In this document: positions 29,048 through 39,780 of the stretch, one piece after another | How the letters are laid out: each line of letters begins with the position of its first letter | How positions within the stretch are numbered: the first letter of the stretch is position 1 | Assembly (NCBI GenBank): GCA_050084515.1 | Contig: CM114271.1 | Coordinates: 16,182,001-16,246,000 of the forward strand | Direction of reading: 5' to 3' | Origin: Blasia pusilla | Lineage: Eukaryota > Marchantiophyta > Marchantiopsida > Blasiales | DNA length: 64,000 nt | Notes under the pieces: model-generated | Told to the model about the DNA's origin: nothing | The model's database searches: none | What the model saw: only the letters and a program-made list of their open reading frames with translations | Translations under genes and position numbers: made by a program

Positions 29048-31194
29048 CCTCGCCTCTCAAAGTCCCGAACGGACGTCGTGATGACCCTCGTGCCCTTCTC
29101 ACCCGATCACTCTTACCTCGCGAGTAATCCCTCAATCACTCATCCCAAACATGCGGCACTCGATCTACACTCTCCTTCCCCGAGAGATGTAACGTGCGGC
29201 AATAAGCGGCGTGGTGGGGCATATCGACTAGGCTATCATTTCATCGATAACCTATCCTCAACTCCGGACATCCCACACAGGTCTATGTCCCCTAAACCAC
29301 ATACATAAATGATGCTCTCAGCATCCACACACCCAATATCCCCAAATAAACTACCCAAATCCCAGAATCCCTCACACGTGCAGGGTAAAGGACCAGAATG
29401 GGTAACCTGAACACATGTCGATGTCGTTGCTCAGCAACTGCAAATCTTGACCCCAACTCGATCGTGGAGACATCTCCTCCAATCAGCAAGTCATACTCCT
29501 CCCATACTGACGTTGCTCAAAACTCCTCGATAGACTGTGCAGTTCCAGCGGAACGGTGCGGCGTTACAGGTGGCACGGAACGGCTACGAACGGCACGACC
29601 CTCGATGGTGGGATGCGGCACTTGGCGGCATACCCTCCTCAATCAAAATAAACCCACACTCTGCTCCACAATGCCGGAGCAGCTCCGCGATCGAGACGGT
29701 GCGGTGCGGCCACGAGCGGCACGGCGCGGCAATCAGCGGCGCGTTGCGGCTAAGGGCGTCACGGCACGGTACTTGATCGTCGTTGAGCGGCTACCAATCA
29801 CAACATAGCAGCATGAAATCAAAACTCAAACACTATAACATGACGTCATATGCCATCACAGGTTGATGACGGTGGCGGCCAAAACAAAGTACGTGATGGC
29901 AACGCAAGTCCAAAAATTAACGAACGATGTGGAAGACCCTCCACTCCGTAACGGCGGCAATGGCAACCAAGGGTGGACAATGGACGGTGGACCATTGACG
30001 GTGACGGTAGACCGTTGATGGTGACAGACAAACGGTGACGGTGACAGTTGACCATTGATGGTGACGATTGACCGCCGATGGTAGAAGTTGACCGTTGATG
30101 GTTGACGGTGATTATGACGGTGGCGGCTGGTTTAGGGTTTGCACAATTTAACCCTAAAAATCGCCTAGCAATGGCAGTTTTGCAATATTGACCATAACTT
30201 TTTGCTCGTAACTCCAAATTGCGCCTGTTTATTGCACAGCGTGCACAACTTCACGATCTACGCCAGCACAAAAAATATTTGGAATCGGACATTCCAGTAA
30301 AAACTGACAGGGACTGTCGTAAAGCCCAATGTCTCTTTCTTCTACCCAACATTTGGCAGCGCTTTCGCACTGATTTTTCCCAAAAAAAATGTAAAACCTG
30401 TAAAAATGCAAATCAGCAAGCTACATGGTGCTCCTGAAAGCACCGGCATGGGGCAACCCGCCCCCATACTCAATCCCTATCAGAAATTGGGCAGAGCTTC
30501 CGCGCGCCACTCTTCCACACGAAAAATCGGCAAATGCAAAGAACAATCCAAGCAACCCTTGCTCCGATGAGCACTCCCATGAGCCATTGAACGGGGAACA
30601 CGGTCCCCAACTTGCAAAAACAGCGAGTGACCAGCGAGCTCCCCCATGAAGCTCTCTCACTCTTTCATTCTCTCTTTGTAAAGTAAGATCCAATCTCTCT
30701 CTACACAATTTCACACCATATCTCTCAAAGGTGTGCACTCTCTCTCATGTCAAACCAAACCCACTCTCCTAATGAGAGGCTTGGATTACACTCACAAGGC
30801 AAGGGACCATAGCTCCGCCGCCTTATGCCAAGAGGTTCAACAAAGAGAGAATGAGCTCTCAAGCTCTCTCTTCTTGGGATATATACCCCTCCCCTCTCCC
30901 AAGCTCTCTCCATGGTAACCTATTCTCCCAAGTCATCTCCTTGGGTCTTGACGTGATGTAGGAGGTCAAAGTCCACTTACCAAAAATATAAAGTTGATCA
31001 TATACTCAAAATGGTACTTACCTAAAATAGTAAGTTCCTCAATATGGCTCCAAATGAGCCAAAACGAAGAGAAAACTTGCTCTCTTAGGTTTCCCGGGGC
31101 CTCAGCAGGTCATCCTCAACATCCTAGGCATGTCCTCCACTACTCTTGAAGACGCTCTACTAGATCTCACCGATCTATCCTAAAGGAGGTGACA
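29044..31194 (-). repeat. LTR A (2.15 kb), 5' LTR of the gypsy element
   Basis: It starts on the minus strand at 31,194 with TGTCACCTCCTTTAGG and runs to about 29,044 (GAGAGGCGAGGT). The same boundaries define LTR B (31,195-33,326). It includes purine-rich GAGAGA tracts (30,640-30,910), an ATGGTGCTCC(T/C)GA block, a TTTAGGGTTT..AACCCTAAA pair, and a GACCGTTGATGGTGAC-type array. The usual terminal CA was not found, so the 3' edge is uncertain by a few bases. Confidence 0.8.
29955..30130. repeat. Short-unit array in LTR A (GTTGACCGTTGATGGTGAC type)
   Basis: Variants of GACCGTTGATGGTGAC and GACGGTGGACCATTGAC follow one another about 8-10 times. Related shorter arrays lie at 32,165-32,265 and 34,775-34,875 in the other LTR copies, so the array grows and shrinks within the family. 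Confidence 0.75.
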
Positions 31195-33326
31195 ACTACC
31201 TCGCCTCTCAAAATCCTGAAAGGATGCCGTGTTGGCCCTTGTGCCCCTCTCACACGATCATTCTCAATCTCGCGAGTAATCCCTCAATCACTCAAACTAA
31301 ACATGCGGCACTCAATCTACATTCTCTCACTAAGACGTGTGTTATGCGGCAACAAGCAGCGTGGTGTGGCAAATCATTGATTTATCGTCTCATCGACAAA
31401 CCATCCTCAACTCTGGACATCCCACACAGGTCTATGTCCCCTAAACCCATACATCATCGATGCTACAAGCATTAGCACGAAACCCAATATCCCAAATAAC
31501 TTCCCAACATCCGAAAATCCCTCACACATGCAGGGTAAGAGACCAGAATGGATAACTAGACAATAATGTTGATATCGCTCTTTGGCAACTGCAAATCTCA
31601 ACCCCAACTTGGTCGTGAAGACAACTCCTCCAATCAGCAAGTCGTACTCCTCTCGTATTGACGTTGCTCAAACCTCCTCGATGTGCGGTGCACGTCGAGC
31701 GGTCTGGTGCGACCCTGGCAACATGGAACGGCTACAAACGACATGGCACTCGGCGATATACCCTCCTCAATCAGAAATTCACATGCTCTGCATCTTAATG
31801 AAGGAGCAGCTCCGCGATCGAGACGATGTAGTGCGGCCACATGTGGCACGACGTGGAAATCGGCGGCATATTGCGGCTACGGACGTCACAACACAATACT
31901 CGATCATCGTCGAGCGGCTAACAATCCCAACATAGCAACATGAAATGAAAACTCAAACACCATAATCCAAGGTCACTTGCCATTATTGGTTGATGACGAA
32001 ACTGCGATGACGGTGGCGACCAAACCAAAGTACGTGGTGGCGGTGCAAGTCAAAGAATTAAAGGTGGTCGTGGAAGACCCTCCACTCCGTAATGGTGGCA
32101 ATGGAAACCATAGGATGGACAACGGACCGAATCGGCTCTAAAAGCGACACTAAGCGCGAAACGGCCGGCGGTGGGCGGTGGACGGTGGACCGTTGACCGT
32201 TGACCATTCCAATTGACCATTGACCATTGAAGGCGGACCGTTGATGGTGACTATGACGGCGACGGCTCGTTTAGGGTTTAATCAATTTAACCCTAAAAAT
32301 TGCCTAGCAATGGCAATTTTTCAAGATTGACCATAACTTTTTGCTCGCAACTCCAAATTGCGCACCATTTATTGCACAGCGTGCACAATCTACAACAATG
32401 TCAAAAAATATTTGGAATCAAACATTGCAGTAAAACTGACAAGGACTGTTGTAAAGCCCAGTGTCTCTTTCTCTTACACAAAATTTGGCAGCGCTTCCGC
32501 ACAGATTTCTCCCAACGAAAATGTAAAACATGTGAGAACACAAATCTGCAAGCTACATGGTGCTCCCGAGAGCACCGGCATGGGGCAACCCGCCCCCATA
32601 CTCAATCCTTAACAAAAATTGGGTAGTGCTTTTGCGCGCCATCTTCTACACGAAAAATTGGCAAAGGAAACATCACAAGTAAGCGGTTCTTGCTCCGATG
32701 AGCATTCCCATGAACTGCTGAACGGGGAATACGATCCCCAACTTGAAAAGCCAACGAGTGATCAGCGAGCTCCCCCATGAATCTCTCTCACTCACTCACT
32801 CATTCTCTCTTTGTAAAGTAAGATCCAATCTTTCTCTATACCATCTCACACCATAGTTCTCAAAGATGTGCACTCTCTCTTATGTCAAACCAAACCCACT
32901 CTCCTAATGAGTGGCTTGGGTTACACTCACAAGGCAAGGGACCATAGCTCCGCTGCCTTATGCCAAGAGGTTCAACAAAGAGAGAATGAGCTCTCAAGCT
33001 CTCTCCTTGAGGTATACCCCTTCCCTCTCCCAAGCTCTCTCCATGATAACCTATGCTCCCAAGTCACCTCCTTGGCTCTTGACCTAATGTAGGAGGTCAA
33101 GGTCCACTTACCAAAAATAGAAATTTGATCACATACTCAAAATGGTACTTACCTGAAATAATAAGTTCCTCAATATGGCTCCTAATGAGCCAAAACGAAG
33201 GGGAAACCTGCTCTCTCAAGTTTCCCAGGGCCTCAAACAAATCATCCTCTACCTATTGATCCTGTCCTTTGCTGCTCATGAAGGCGATCTACTAGATCTG
33301 ACCGATCTATTCTAAGAGACATGACA
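31195..33326 (-). repeat. LTR B (2.13 kb), directly abutting LTR A
   Basis: Begins on the minus strand at 33,326 with TGTCATGTCTCTTAGAATAG and ends at 31,195 right at the start of LTR A, with no internal sequence between. It is similar to LTR A throughout but with many substitutions and indels, so the two were not made in one recent replication. Frames on either strand within it are not genes. Confidence 0.75.
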
Positions 33327-34395
33327 TCTTGGACGCGGACCCACACAATGTGAGGGGCGATGAGCTTGGGACAATTGATTTCTTCGAGAAAAATAACAGA
33401 GAGAAAATGAACATTGGAGTTGGTCCAAGACATTAGCTTTTGGGGGATGAGAAGTTAGTTGGGAAGAGCAAAATGGAGGCGCTTGTTGCCGTAGCAATTG
33501 AGGCCCCATAAAAGGGTAAGAAAGTAGGGAGGAAGTCAAAGAGAAGGCATGCAGTGAGTTCTTTTATATCACGGGAGCTCAAAGCTGATGAGTAGCAAGT
33601 GAGAGTAGTCAGGGGCGAGGCACAACAATCTGCTACCTATAAGGTTCTACGTCCATCTCAAACCACTTGTGACAGTGCGGAAGAGGCTCAGGGAGTGAGT
33701 CCCTTGAGCATTGGAGTTGGAGTCATATATGTTCAAATGGTGGTTGAACTTGAACCTGAATGAAAGAAATGTAGACTCTCCTACTATGGAAACAGGAGAA
33801 AGTGGTAGGATGTTGGAAAGCGCTGAAGAGGTCAAGGAGGAATCAAGTGAGGAACAAAGCTTTGGCGAAGTAGATGAAGTGGTGTTAGGATTGACAGGTC
33901 CGCCATCATAACTAGGTGCGGAGAGTTTTATCGCAAGCATTTTAACAGAATCTGGACTAGATGATATCGTAGAGTTCAAAATGGTTGATTCCACTCCATA
34001 TGTATTCGTTAACCCAAAATCGCAGTCCAAGACACAAGCGCAGACCAAAGTGGTTGTAGAAAAAAGAGCAAGCACAAAGTAGAATCGGTTGAGGAGTACT
34101 TACCTCTCTATCGCTTGCGGCTTGTGTGGAGTTAGGATTCACCGCAGATTGATTGAGCACACACGATACCCTTACAAGACTGAAACACTTTGGAAAGGGT
34201 GGGGAGAAAGACGTTCAATAACTAGTATTATGATTAACAAAGAGGCCCAAACGAGTTGTAACAAGACTAACAAAAGCCCCAAGGGAGCCAGATAAGAACC
34301 GTGCAAGACGCGCAGAGGTAGGCGGAGATTACTCTTCGCATCAAACAAGAAGATTCAGAAACAAAGCGTGACTTGAACACGAGCAAGAATTGGAG
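31786..34395. repeat. Tandem duplication, copy 1 (2.61 kb)
   Basis: The interval 31,786-34,395 is repeated head to tail at 34,396-37,004 with very few differences. The unit covers most of LTR B plus the adjoining internal segment. The junction (TTGGAG|CTCTGCATCTTAATG) joins the right end (TTGGAG, continuing as TTCGAATG at 37,005) to the left end (CTCTGCATCTTAATG at 31,786), with at most a base or two of shared sequence. Confidence 0.9.
33345..34085 (+). pseudogene. Degenerate coding sequence next to LTR B (copy 1)
   Basis: On the plus strand, antisense to the LTR, translated pieces separated by stops read like once-coding sequence: GKSKMEALVAVAIEAP, KGKKVGRKSKRRHAVSSFIS, VLRPSQTTCDSAEEAQGV. 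After a frame change they read ESAEEVKEESSEEQ, ESFIASILTESGLDDI and VDSTPYVFVNPKSQSK. The stop spacing and amino-acid composition argue for a decayed gene fragment rather than chance. I do not recognise the family. It may be a host gene piece carried by the element or a diverged gag. Confidence 0.4.
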
Positions 34396-37004
34396 CTCTG
34401 CATCTTAATGAAGGAGCAGCTCCGCGATCGAGACGATGTAGTGCGGCCACATGTGGCACGACGTGGAAATCGGCGGCATATTGCGGCTACGGACGTCACA
34501 ACACAATACTCGATCATCGTCGAGCGGCTAACAATCCCAACATAGCAACATGAAATGAAAACTCAAACACCATAATCCAAGGTCACTTGCCATTATTGGT
34601 TGATGACGAAACTGCGATGACGGTGGCGACCAAACCAAAGTACGTGGTGGCGGTGCAAGTCAAAGAATTAAAGGTGGTCGTGGAAGACCCTCCACTCCGT
34701 AATGGTGGCAATGGAAACCATAGGATGGACAACAGCCGAATGCGGCTCTAAGCAGCACTAGGCGACGGAAACGGCCGACGGTGGACGGTGGACGGTGGAC
34801 CGTTGACCGTTGACCATTCCAATTGACCATTGACCATTGAAGGCGGACCGTTGATGGTGACTATGACGGCGACGGCTCGTTTAGGGTTTAATCAATTTAA
34901 CCCTAAAAATTGCCTAGCAATGGCAATTTTTCAAGATTGACCATAACTTTTTGCTCGCAACTCCAAATTGCGCACCATTTATTGCACAACGTGCACAATC
35001 TACAACAATGTCAAAAAATATTTGGAATCAAACATTGCAGTAAAACTGACAAGGACTGTTGTAAAGCCCAGTGTCTCTTTCTCTTACACAAAATTTGGCA
35101 GCGCTTCCGCACAGATTTCTCCCAACGAAAATGTAAAACATGTGAGAACACAAATCTGCAAGCTACATGGTGCTCCCGAGAGCACCGGCATGGGGCAACC
35201 CGCCCCCATACTCAATCCTTAACAAAAATTGGGTAGTGCTTTTGCGCGCCATCTTCTACACGAAAAATTGGCAAAGGAAACATCACAAGTAAGCGGTTCT
35301 TGCTCCGATGAGCATTCCCATGAACTGCTGAACGGGGAATACGATCCCCAACTTGAAAAGCCAACGAGTGATCAGCGAGCTCCCCCATGAATCTCTCTCA
35401 CTCACTCACTCATTCTCTCTTTGTAAAGTAAGATCCAATCTTTCTCTATACCATCTCACACCATAGTTCTCAAAGATGTGCACTCTCTCTTATGTCAAAC
35501 CAAACCCACTCTCCTAATGAGTGGCTTGGGTTACACTCACAAGGCAAGGGACCATAGCTCCGCTGCCTTATGCCAAGAGGTTCAACAAAGAGAGAATGAG
35601 CTCTCAAGCTCTCTCTCCTTGAGGTATACCCCTTCCCTCTCCCAAGCTCTCTCCATGATAACCTATGCTCCCAAGTCACCTCCTTGGCTCTTGACCTAAT
35701 GTAGGAGGTCAAGGTCCACTTACCAAAAATAGAAATTTGATCACATACTCAAAATGGTACTTACCTGAAATAATAAGTTCCTCAATATGGCTCCTAATGA
35801 GCCAAAACGAAAGGGAAACCTGCTCTCTCAAGTTTCCCGGGGCCTCAGCAAATCATCCTCTACCTATTGATCCTGTCCTTTGCTGCTCATGAAGGCGATC
35901 TACTAGATCTGACCGATCTATTCTAAGAGACATGACATCTTGGACGCGGACCCACACAATGTGAGGGGCGATGAGCTTGGGACAATCGATTTCTTCGAGA
36001 AAAATAACAGAGAGAAAATGAACATTGGAGTTGGTCCAAGACATTAGCTTTTGGGGGATGAGAAGTTAGTTGGGAAGAGCAAAATGGAGGCGCTTGTTGC
36101 CGTAGCAATTGAGGCCCCATAAAAGGGTAAGAAAGTAGGGAGGAAGTCAAAGAGAAGGCATGCAGTGAGTTCTTTTATATCACGGGAGCTCAAAGCTGAT
36201 GAGTAGCAAGTGAGAGTAGTCAGGGGCGAGGCACAACAATCTGCTACCTATAAGGTTCTACGTCCATCTCAAACCACTTGTGACAGTGCGGAAGAGGCTG
36301 GGGAGTGAGTCCTTGAGCATTGGAGTTGGAGTCATATATGTTCAAATGGTGGTTGAACTTGAACCTGAATGAAAGAAATGTAGACTCTCCTACTATGGAA
36401 ACAGGAGAAAGTGGTAGGATGTTGGAAAGCGCTGAAGAGGTCAAGGAGGAATCAAGTGAGGAACAAAGCTTTGGCGAAGTAGATGAAGTGGTGTTAGGAT
36501 TGACAGGTCCGCCATCATAACTAGGTGCGGAGAGTTTTATCGCAAGCATTTTAACAGAATCTGGACTAGATGATATCGTAGAGTTCAAAATGGTTGATTC
36601 CACTCCATATGTATTCGTTAACCCAAAATCGCAGTCCAAGACACAAGCGCAGACCAAAGTGGTTGTAGAAAAAAGAGCAAGCACAAAGTAGAATCGGTTG
36701 AGGAGTACTTACCTCTCTATCGCGCTTGCAGCTTGTGTGGAGTTAGGATTCACCGCAGATTGAGCACACACGATACCCTTACAAGACTGAAACACTGGAA
36801 AGGGTGGGGAGAAAGACGTTCAATAACTAGTATTATGATTAACAAAGAGGCCCAAACGAGTTGTAACAAGACTAACAAAAAGCCCCAAGGGAGCTGTAAT
36901 AAGAACCAGTGCAAGACGCGCAGTAGGTAGGCGGAGATTACTCTTCGCATCAAACAAGAAGATTCAGAAACAAAGCGTGACTTGAACACGAGCAAGAATT
37001 GGAG
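34396..37004. repeat. Tandem duplication, copy 2 (2.61 kb), including partial LTR C
   Basis: Second copy of 31,786-34,395. It starts inside the LTR, so LTR C (34,396-35,937) lacks about 590 bp at one end. A few small differences (around 34,735-34,790, 36,300 and 36,725-36,900) show that some time has passed since the duplication. Confidence 0.9.
35956..36695 (+). pseudogene. Degenerate coding sequence next to LTR C (copy 2)
   Basis: The tandem copy of the sequence at 33,345-34,085, with the same stops and frame change, so it was already broken before the duplication. Confidence 0.4.
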
Positions 37005-38595
37005 TTCGAATGAGCGTGAGTAGATGGAAACAACCTGACCTTGAGGACATCGCAAGAAGGAGTCGTAGCCTACATAGACATTCCATGAATCGAACTGGAA
37101 AGGGAATTAACAGTAGAGTGGCTATGGAGCATACGCCCAACGAACGACCATATTGTTGTGCACACGTAAAGTTCGACCGCCAACGCCATGACTAGATGCT
37201 CAACAACCAAGAAACGCTACTATTGCTATGCACGTGTGACTTCTGTACGGAAATATGTTCGCACAATTATGGCTGAGAGACACTAAGATAGTGTATATGA
37301 AGTCCCCTGGAGGCATTTGTGATTTCCCACGCAGAAACGTACCGAATAGGCCAAAACTGGGAAACGTTATGAATGACTGACCAATTCGCACAAAGGAAGT
37401 TTGAGTCCATCATTAGTTTTGCACGACAAAGTATTAGATTAGTATTAGGCTAGTCCAATCATCTGGAATCTAACGGTAAAAAATACACCACATAGTCGAA
37501 ACATGGATCTAGGCAGGCTCTATATCAAGGAAACTAAACGAGCCATTCAGCCCCCGTCTCCAAATCAACCATAATGCAACATTTAAAATGGATCTCATAT
37601 GTAGAGGTTGTACATATAGTCTTGAATAGCATACAAACACTAGAAAATATTCAAATACAATATTCCCATGTCATGAATGTGAAAAAATAGCAAGTGCACA
37701 AAATTTGAAATGAAATAATAGTGATCATCAACAAGTTAGAACTAAAAGATTAGATATTGCAGAAATAGGAATGCAAGTGGAAGAGAATATAAACTATTCT
37801 AATATCAATGAGTATTTATTATTAGAAGCAATAATCTAAATGAACAAGTAAGTAGAAATGTAACTACAATAAATACTAATGGGCAGTCTGTGCCATGCAT
37901 GAGAATGAAGGTAGTAATCATGCTAAACATAATATTTTTTTCTTGCAGCTTGTAGAGGGGAAAAAAATTTCTTTCTGCCCGATTGCCACATGTGAAGCAA
38001 AGAGGTGCTTGCAAATCAAGAAAGCACTCTCCAATAATAATATAGATGATTAAAACTAATTCTTAGAATTAGAAGTATAGAGTACTACATATAGAGGCAT
38101 AATTACTTCCTCTGAAAGGCTATGATGGAGAAAAGGTGAAGTATAGAGGATCAATATCATCATGTGTATAAACAACAACTTGTACTATGATAATAAATAG
38201 CCAGTATTCAAAAATTCATGAAAGAAACACAAGTATCAACTGCATGTAATATCTGTACTTTACCTACAACATGATAAATCATATCAAATGCACAACATTA
38301 ATTATCATCAACAACCATAAGTTATGTTGATTGCACATGAAAATTGCAGGAAAACATAACTTAGATAATATTCAACAGCAAATGACACAACTTTTTTGGT
38401 ATTATAGCATTGGCCGATGATCAAATTCAAATTATGATCTATGAATTTTTTTGATTGATAAATTGAAGACTGCATAGTGCAAATCTCTATGTAGATGTCC
38501 TGCAGGATGCCCAACTCATGGGAGTGGCCTACAAGACGTACATAGCAAAGAACCCGTATTCAATATCCATTATAATGGAAATGAAAACAGCAAAG
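37005..38595. other. AT-rich stretch without recognisable gene
   Basis: No coding pattern on either strand and no transposon domain recognised. Confidence 0.45.
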
Positions 38596-38599
38596 TGCA

Positions 38600-38661
38600 A
38601 AAATGCATATTTGCACAAATATGAGCATTTCATGCTCACTTTTGTGCAAATATACATATTT
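38600..38661. repeat. Long hairpin (inverted repeat)
   Basis: An outer stem pairs AAATGCATATTTGCACAAA-like sequence (38,601-38,619) with TTTGTGCAAATATACAT (about 38,641-38,657). An inner perfect stem pairs TGAGCAT (38,622-38,628) with ATGCTCA (38,632-38,638) around a 3-base loop. Confidence 0.7.
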
Positions 38662-38689
38662 GTAAATGTGCAAATTTACATGCTTATTT

Positions 38690-38915
38690 TTGTATAATAT
38701 AATTTTGTGTTTCATGTATTTATGATGTTATTTGTGAATTGAATCTTTTTAATAGAAAAGTTTCTGCATAAAATTAGCATTGAAAGTTAATTGATATAAA
38801 AAAATTATCAAAAAAATATTTATTTGAAATCAAATCAATATAAAAGTTGGAAATACTAGCTTTCATGTTGAAATTATATCAAAGTTAGCTCTCTCTAACT
38901 TTTGTGACGTCCCTC
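38690..38915 (+). repeat. Left direct repeat flanking a gypsy relic
   Basis: About 220 bp resembling 39,545-39,780 in the same orientation. Shared blocks include GTATTTATGAT, AATTAGCAT(T/G)GAAAGTT, ATTGATATAAAA, AAATCAATAT(A/G)AAAGTT and ATATCAAAGTTAGC. They may be LTR remnants of the relic between them or a duplicated genomic segment. Confidence 0.6.
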
Positions 38916-38924
38916 ACCTAAAAT

Positions 38925-39500
38925 GTGAAGACGGTCCTATCCATCGTGAAATGCAAGCATTGCTTGAGCACTATGCGGATATCATGCCCAAAGAGCTCCC
39001 TCTAGAATTGCCTCCTAGACGCACGCTTGACCACTAAATTAAGATTCAATTGGGCAACGACATCCCTAATATGGGGCGAGGTTGGCGCATGACTTACATT
39101 GAGATGGAGGAGCTCAAAACCTAACTAACTGACCTCTTAAACAAGAATCACATTTGCCCTAGTATATCTTGTTATGCCGCCCTAGTTCTATTTGTGGCTA
39201 AGAAAGATGGGAGACTTAGAATGTGTGGAGTCACAAAGGGTAGAAATAACTCAATTTGGCCAAGTGGACTTTGACTCCTACACTTTCATTAGCACTCTTA
39301 AAAAAATAGAGAATTGACTTTGTGGGTCCAATTATACCAACAAGTGAGCATCATAGAAATCCTTATGTTAATTTTGGTGGCAATTGATTATCTTTAAAAA
39401 AATGGGTGAAACTCAAATCACTCTTAAGAATGGTGCCATACTTGTGATGGACTTATTGTTTGAAAGAATTGTAATAGGGTATGGTTTCCTCGAAACTTGT
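38925..39500 (+). pseudogene. Ty3/gypsy relic: start of RT joined to integrase core
   Basis: The plus strand reads EMQALLEHYADIMPKELPLELPPRRTLDH, then MEELKT, LTDLLNKNHICPSISCYAALVLFVAKKDGRLRMC, which is the N-terminal Ty3/gypsy reverse transcriptase. Within 80 bases it changes to RIDFVGPIIPTSEHHRNPYVN, the start of an integrase core. Most of RT and all of RNase H are deleted. It is unrelated in detail to the methyltransferase-bearing family and lies on the opposite strand. Confidence 0.8.
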
Positions 39501-39544
39501 AAGCAATAGAGGTGCTTACATCAAAAAACTTGGAGATGCGTCAT

Positions 39545-39780
39545 TTTGATTTTAATCAGAATATAATTTATGTTTGATGTATTTATGATATCATTTTTGT
39601 ACTGAAATTTTTTCACTACAAATTTTGGTATATATAATTAGCATGGAAAGTTTATTGATATAAAAGACCGATATGAATTTTTTTTTTATTTGATACCAAA
39701 TCAATATGAAAGTTAGTGCTATCAGATTTCATTATGAACTTATATCAAAGTTAGCACCCTCTAATTTTTGTGATGTAATT
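39545..39780 (+). repeat. Right direct repeat flanking a gypsy relic
   Basis: Partner of 38,690-38,915. The two have drifted, with several insertions such as the poly-T at about 39,675. Confidence 0.6.

Larger units (their letters stand above)
21716..31194 (-). mobile_element. Ty3/gypsy LTR-retrotransposon with DNA methyltransferase and PHD finger (3' LTR missing)
   Basis: The minus strand carries a 5' LTR (31,194 down to about 29,044), a short leader, gag, protease, a C5 DNA methyltransferase domain, reverse transcriptase, RNase H, integrase and a C-terminal PHD finger ending at a stop at 22,031. Integrase follows RNase H, which is the Ty3/gypsy order. A G-rich tract (AGGGGGGCAATTGGAGA, complement of about 21,840-21,857) follows pol and could be the polypurine tract. 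No LTR follows it, so the element is truncated at its 3' end. In-frame stops and frameshifts occur in gag, protease, methyltransferase, RT and PHD, so this copy is not functional. Confidence 0.9.

Noticed and set aside
29398-29808. 136-codon plus-strand frame in LTR A
   Set aside because: Lies fully in LTR DNA and changes frame between LTR copies; not a gene.
33647-34075. 142-codon minus-strand open frame (also 36,244-36,684)
   Set aside because: Ser/Thr/Leu-rich translation that is the antisense of a more protein-like plus-strand sequence.
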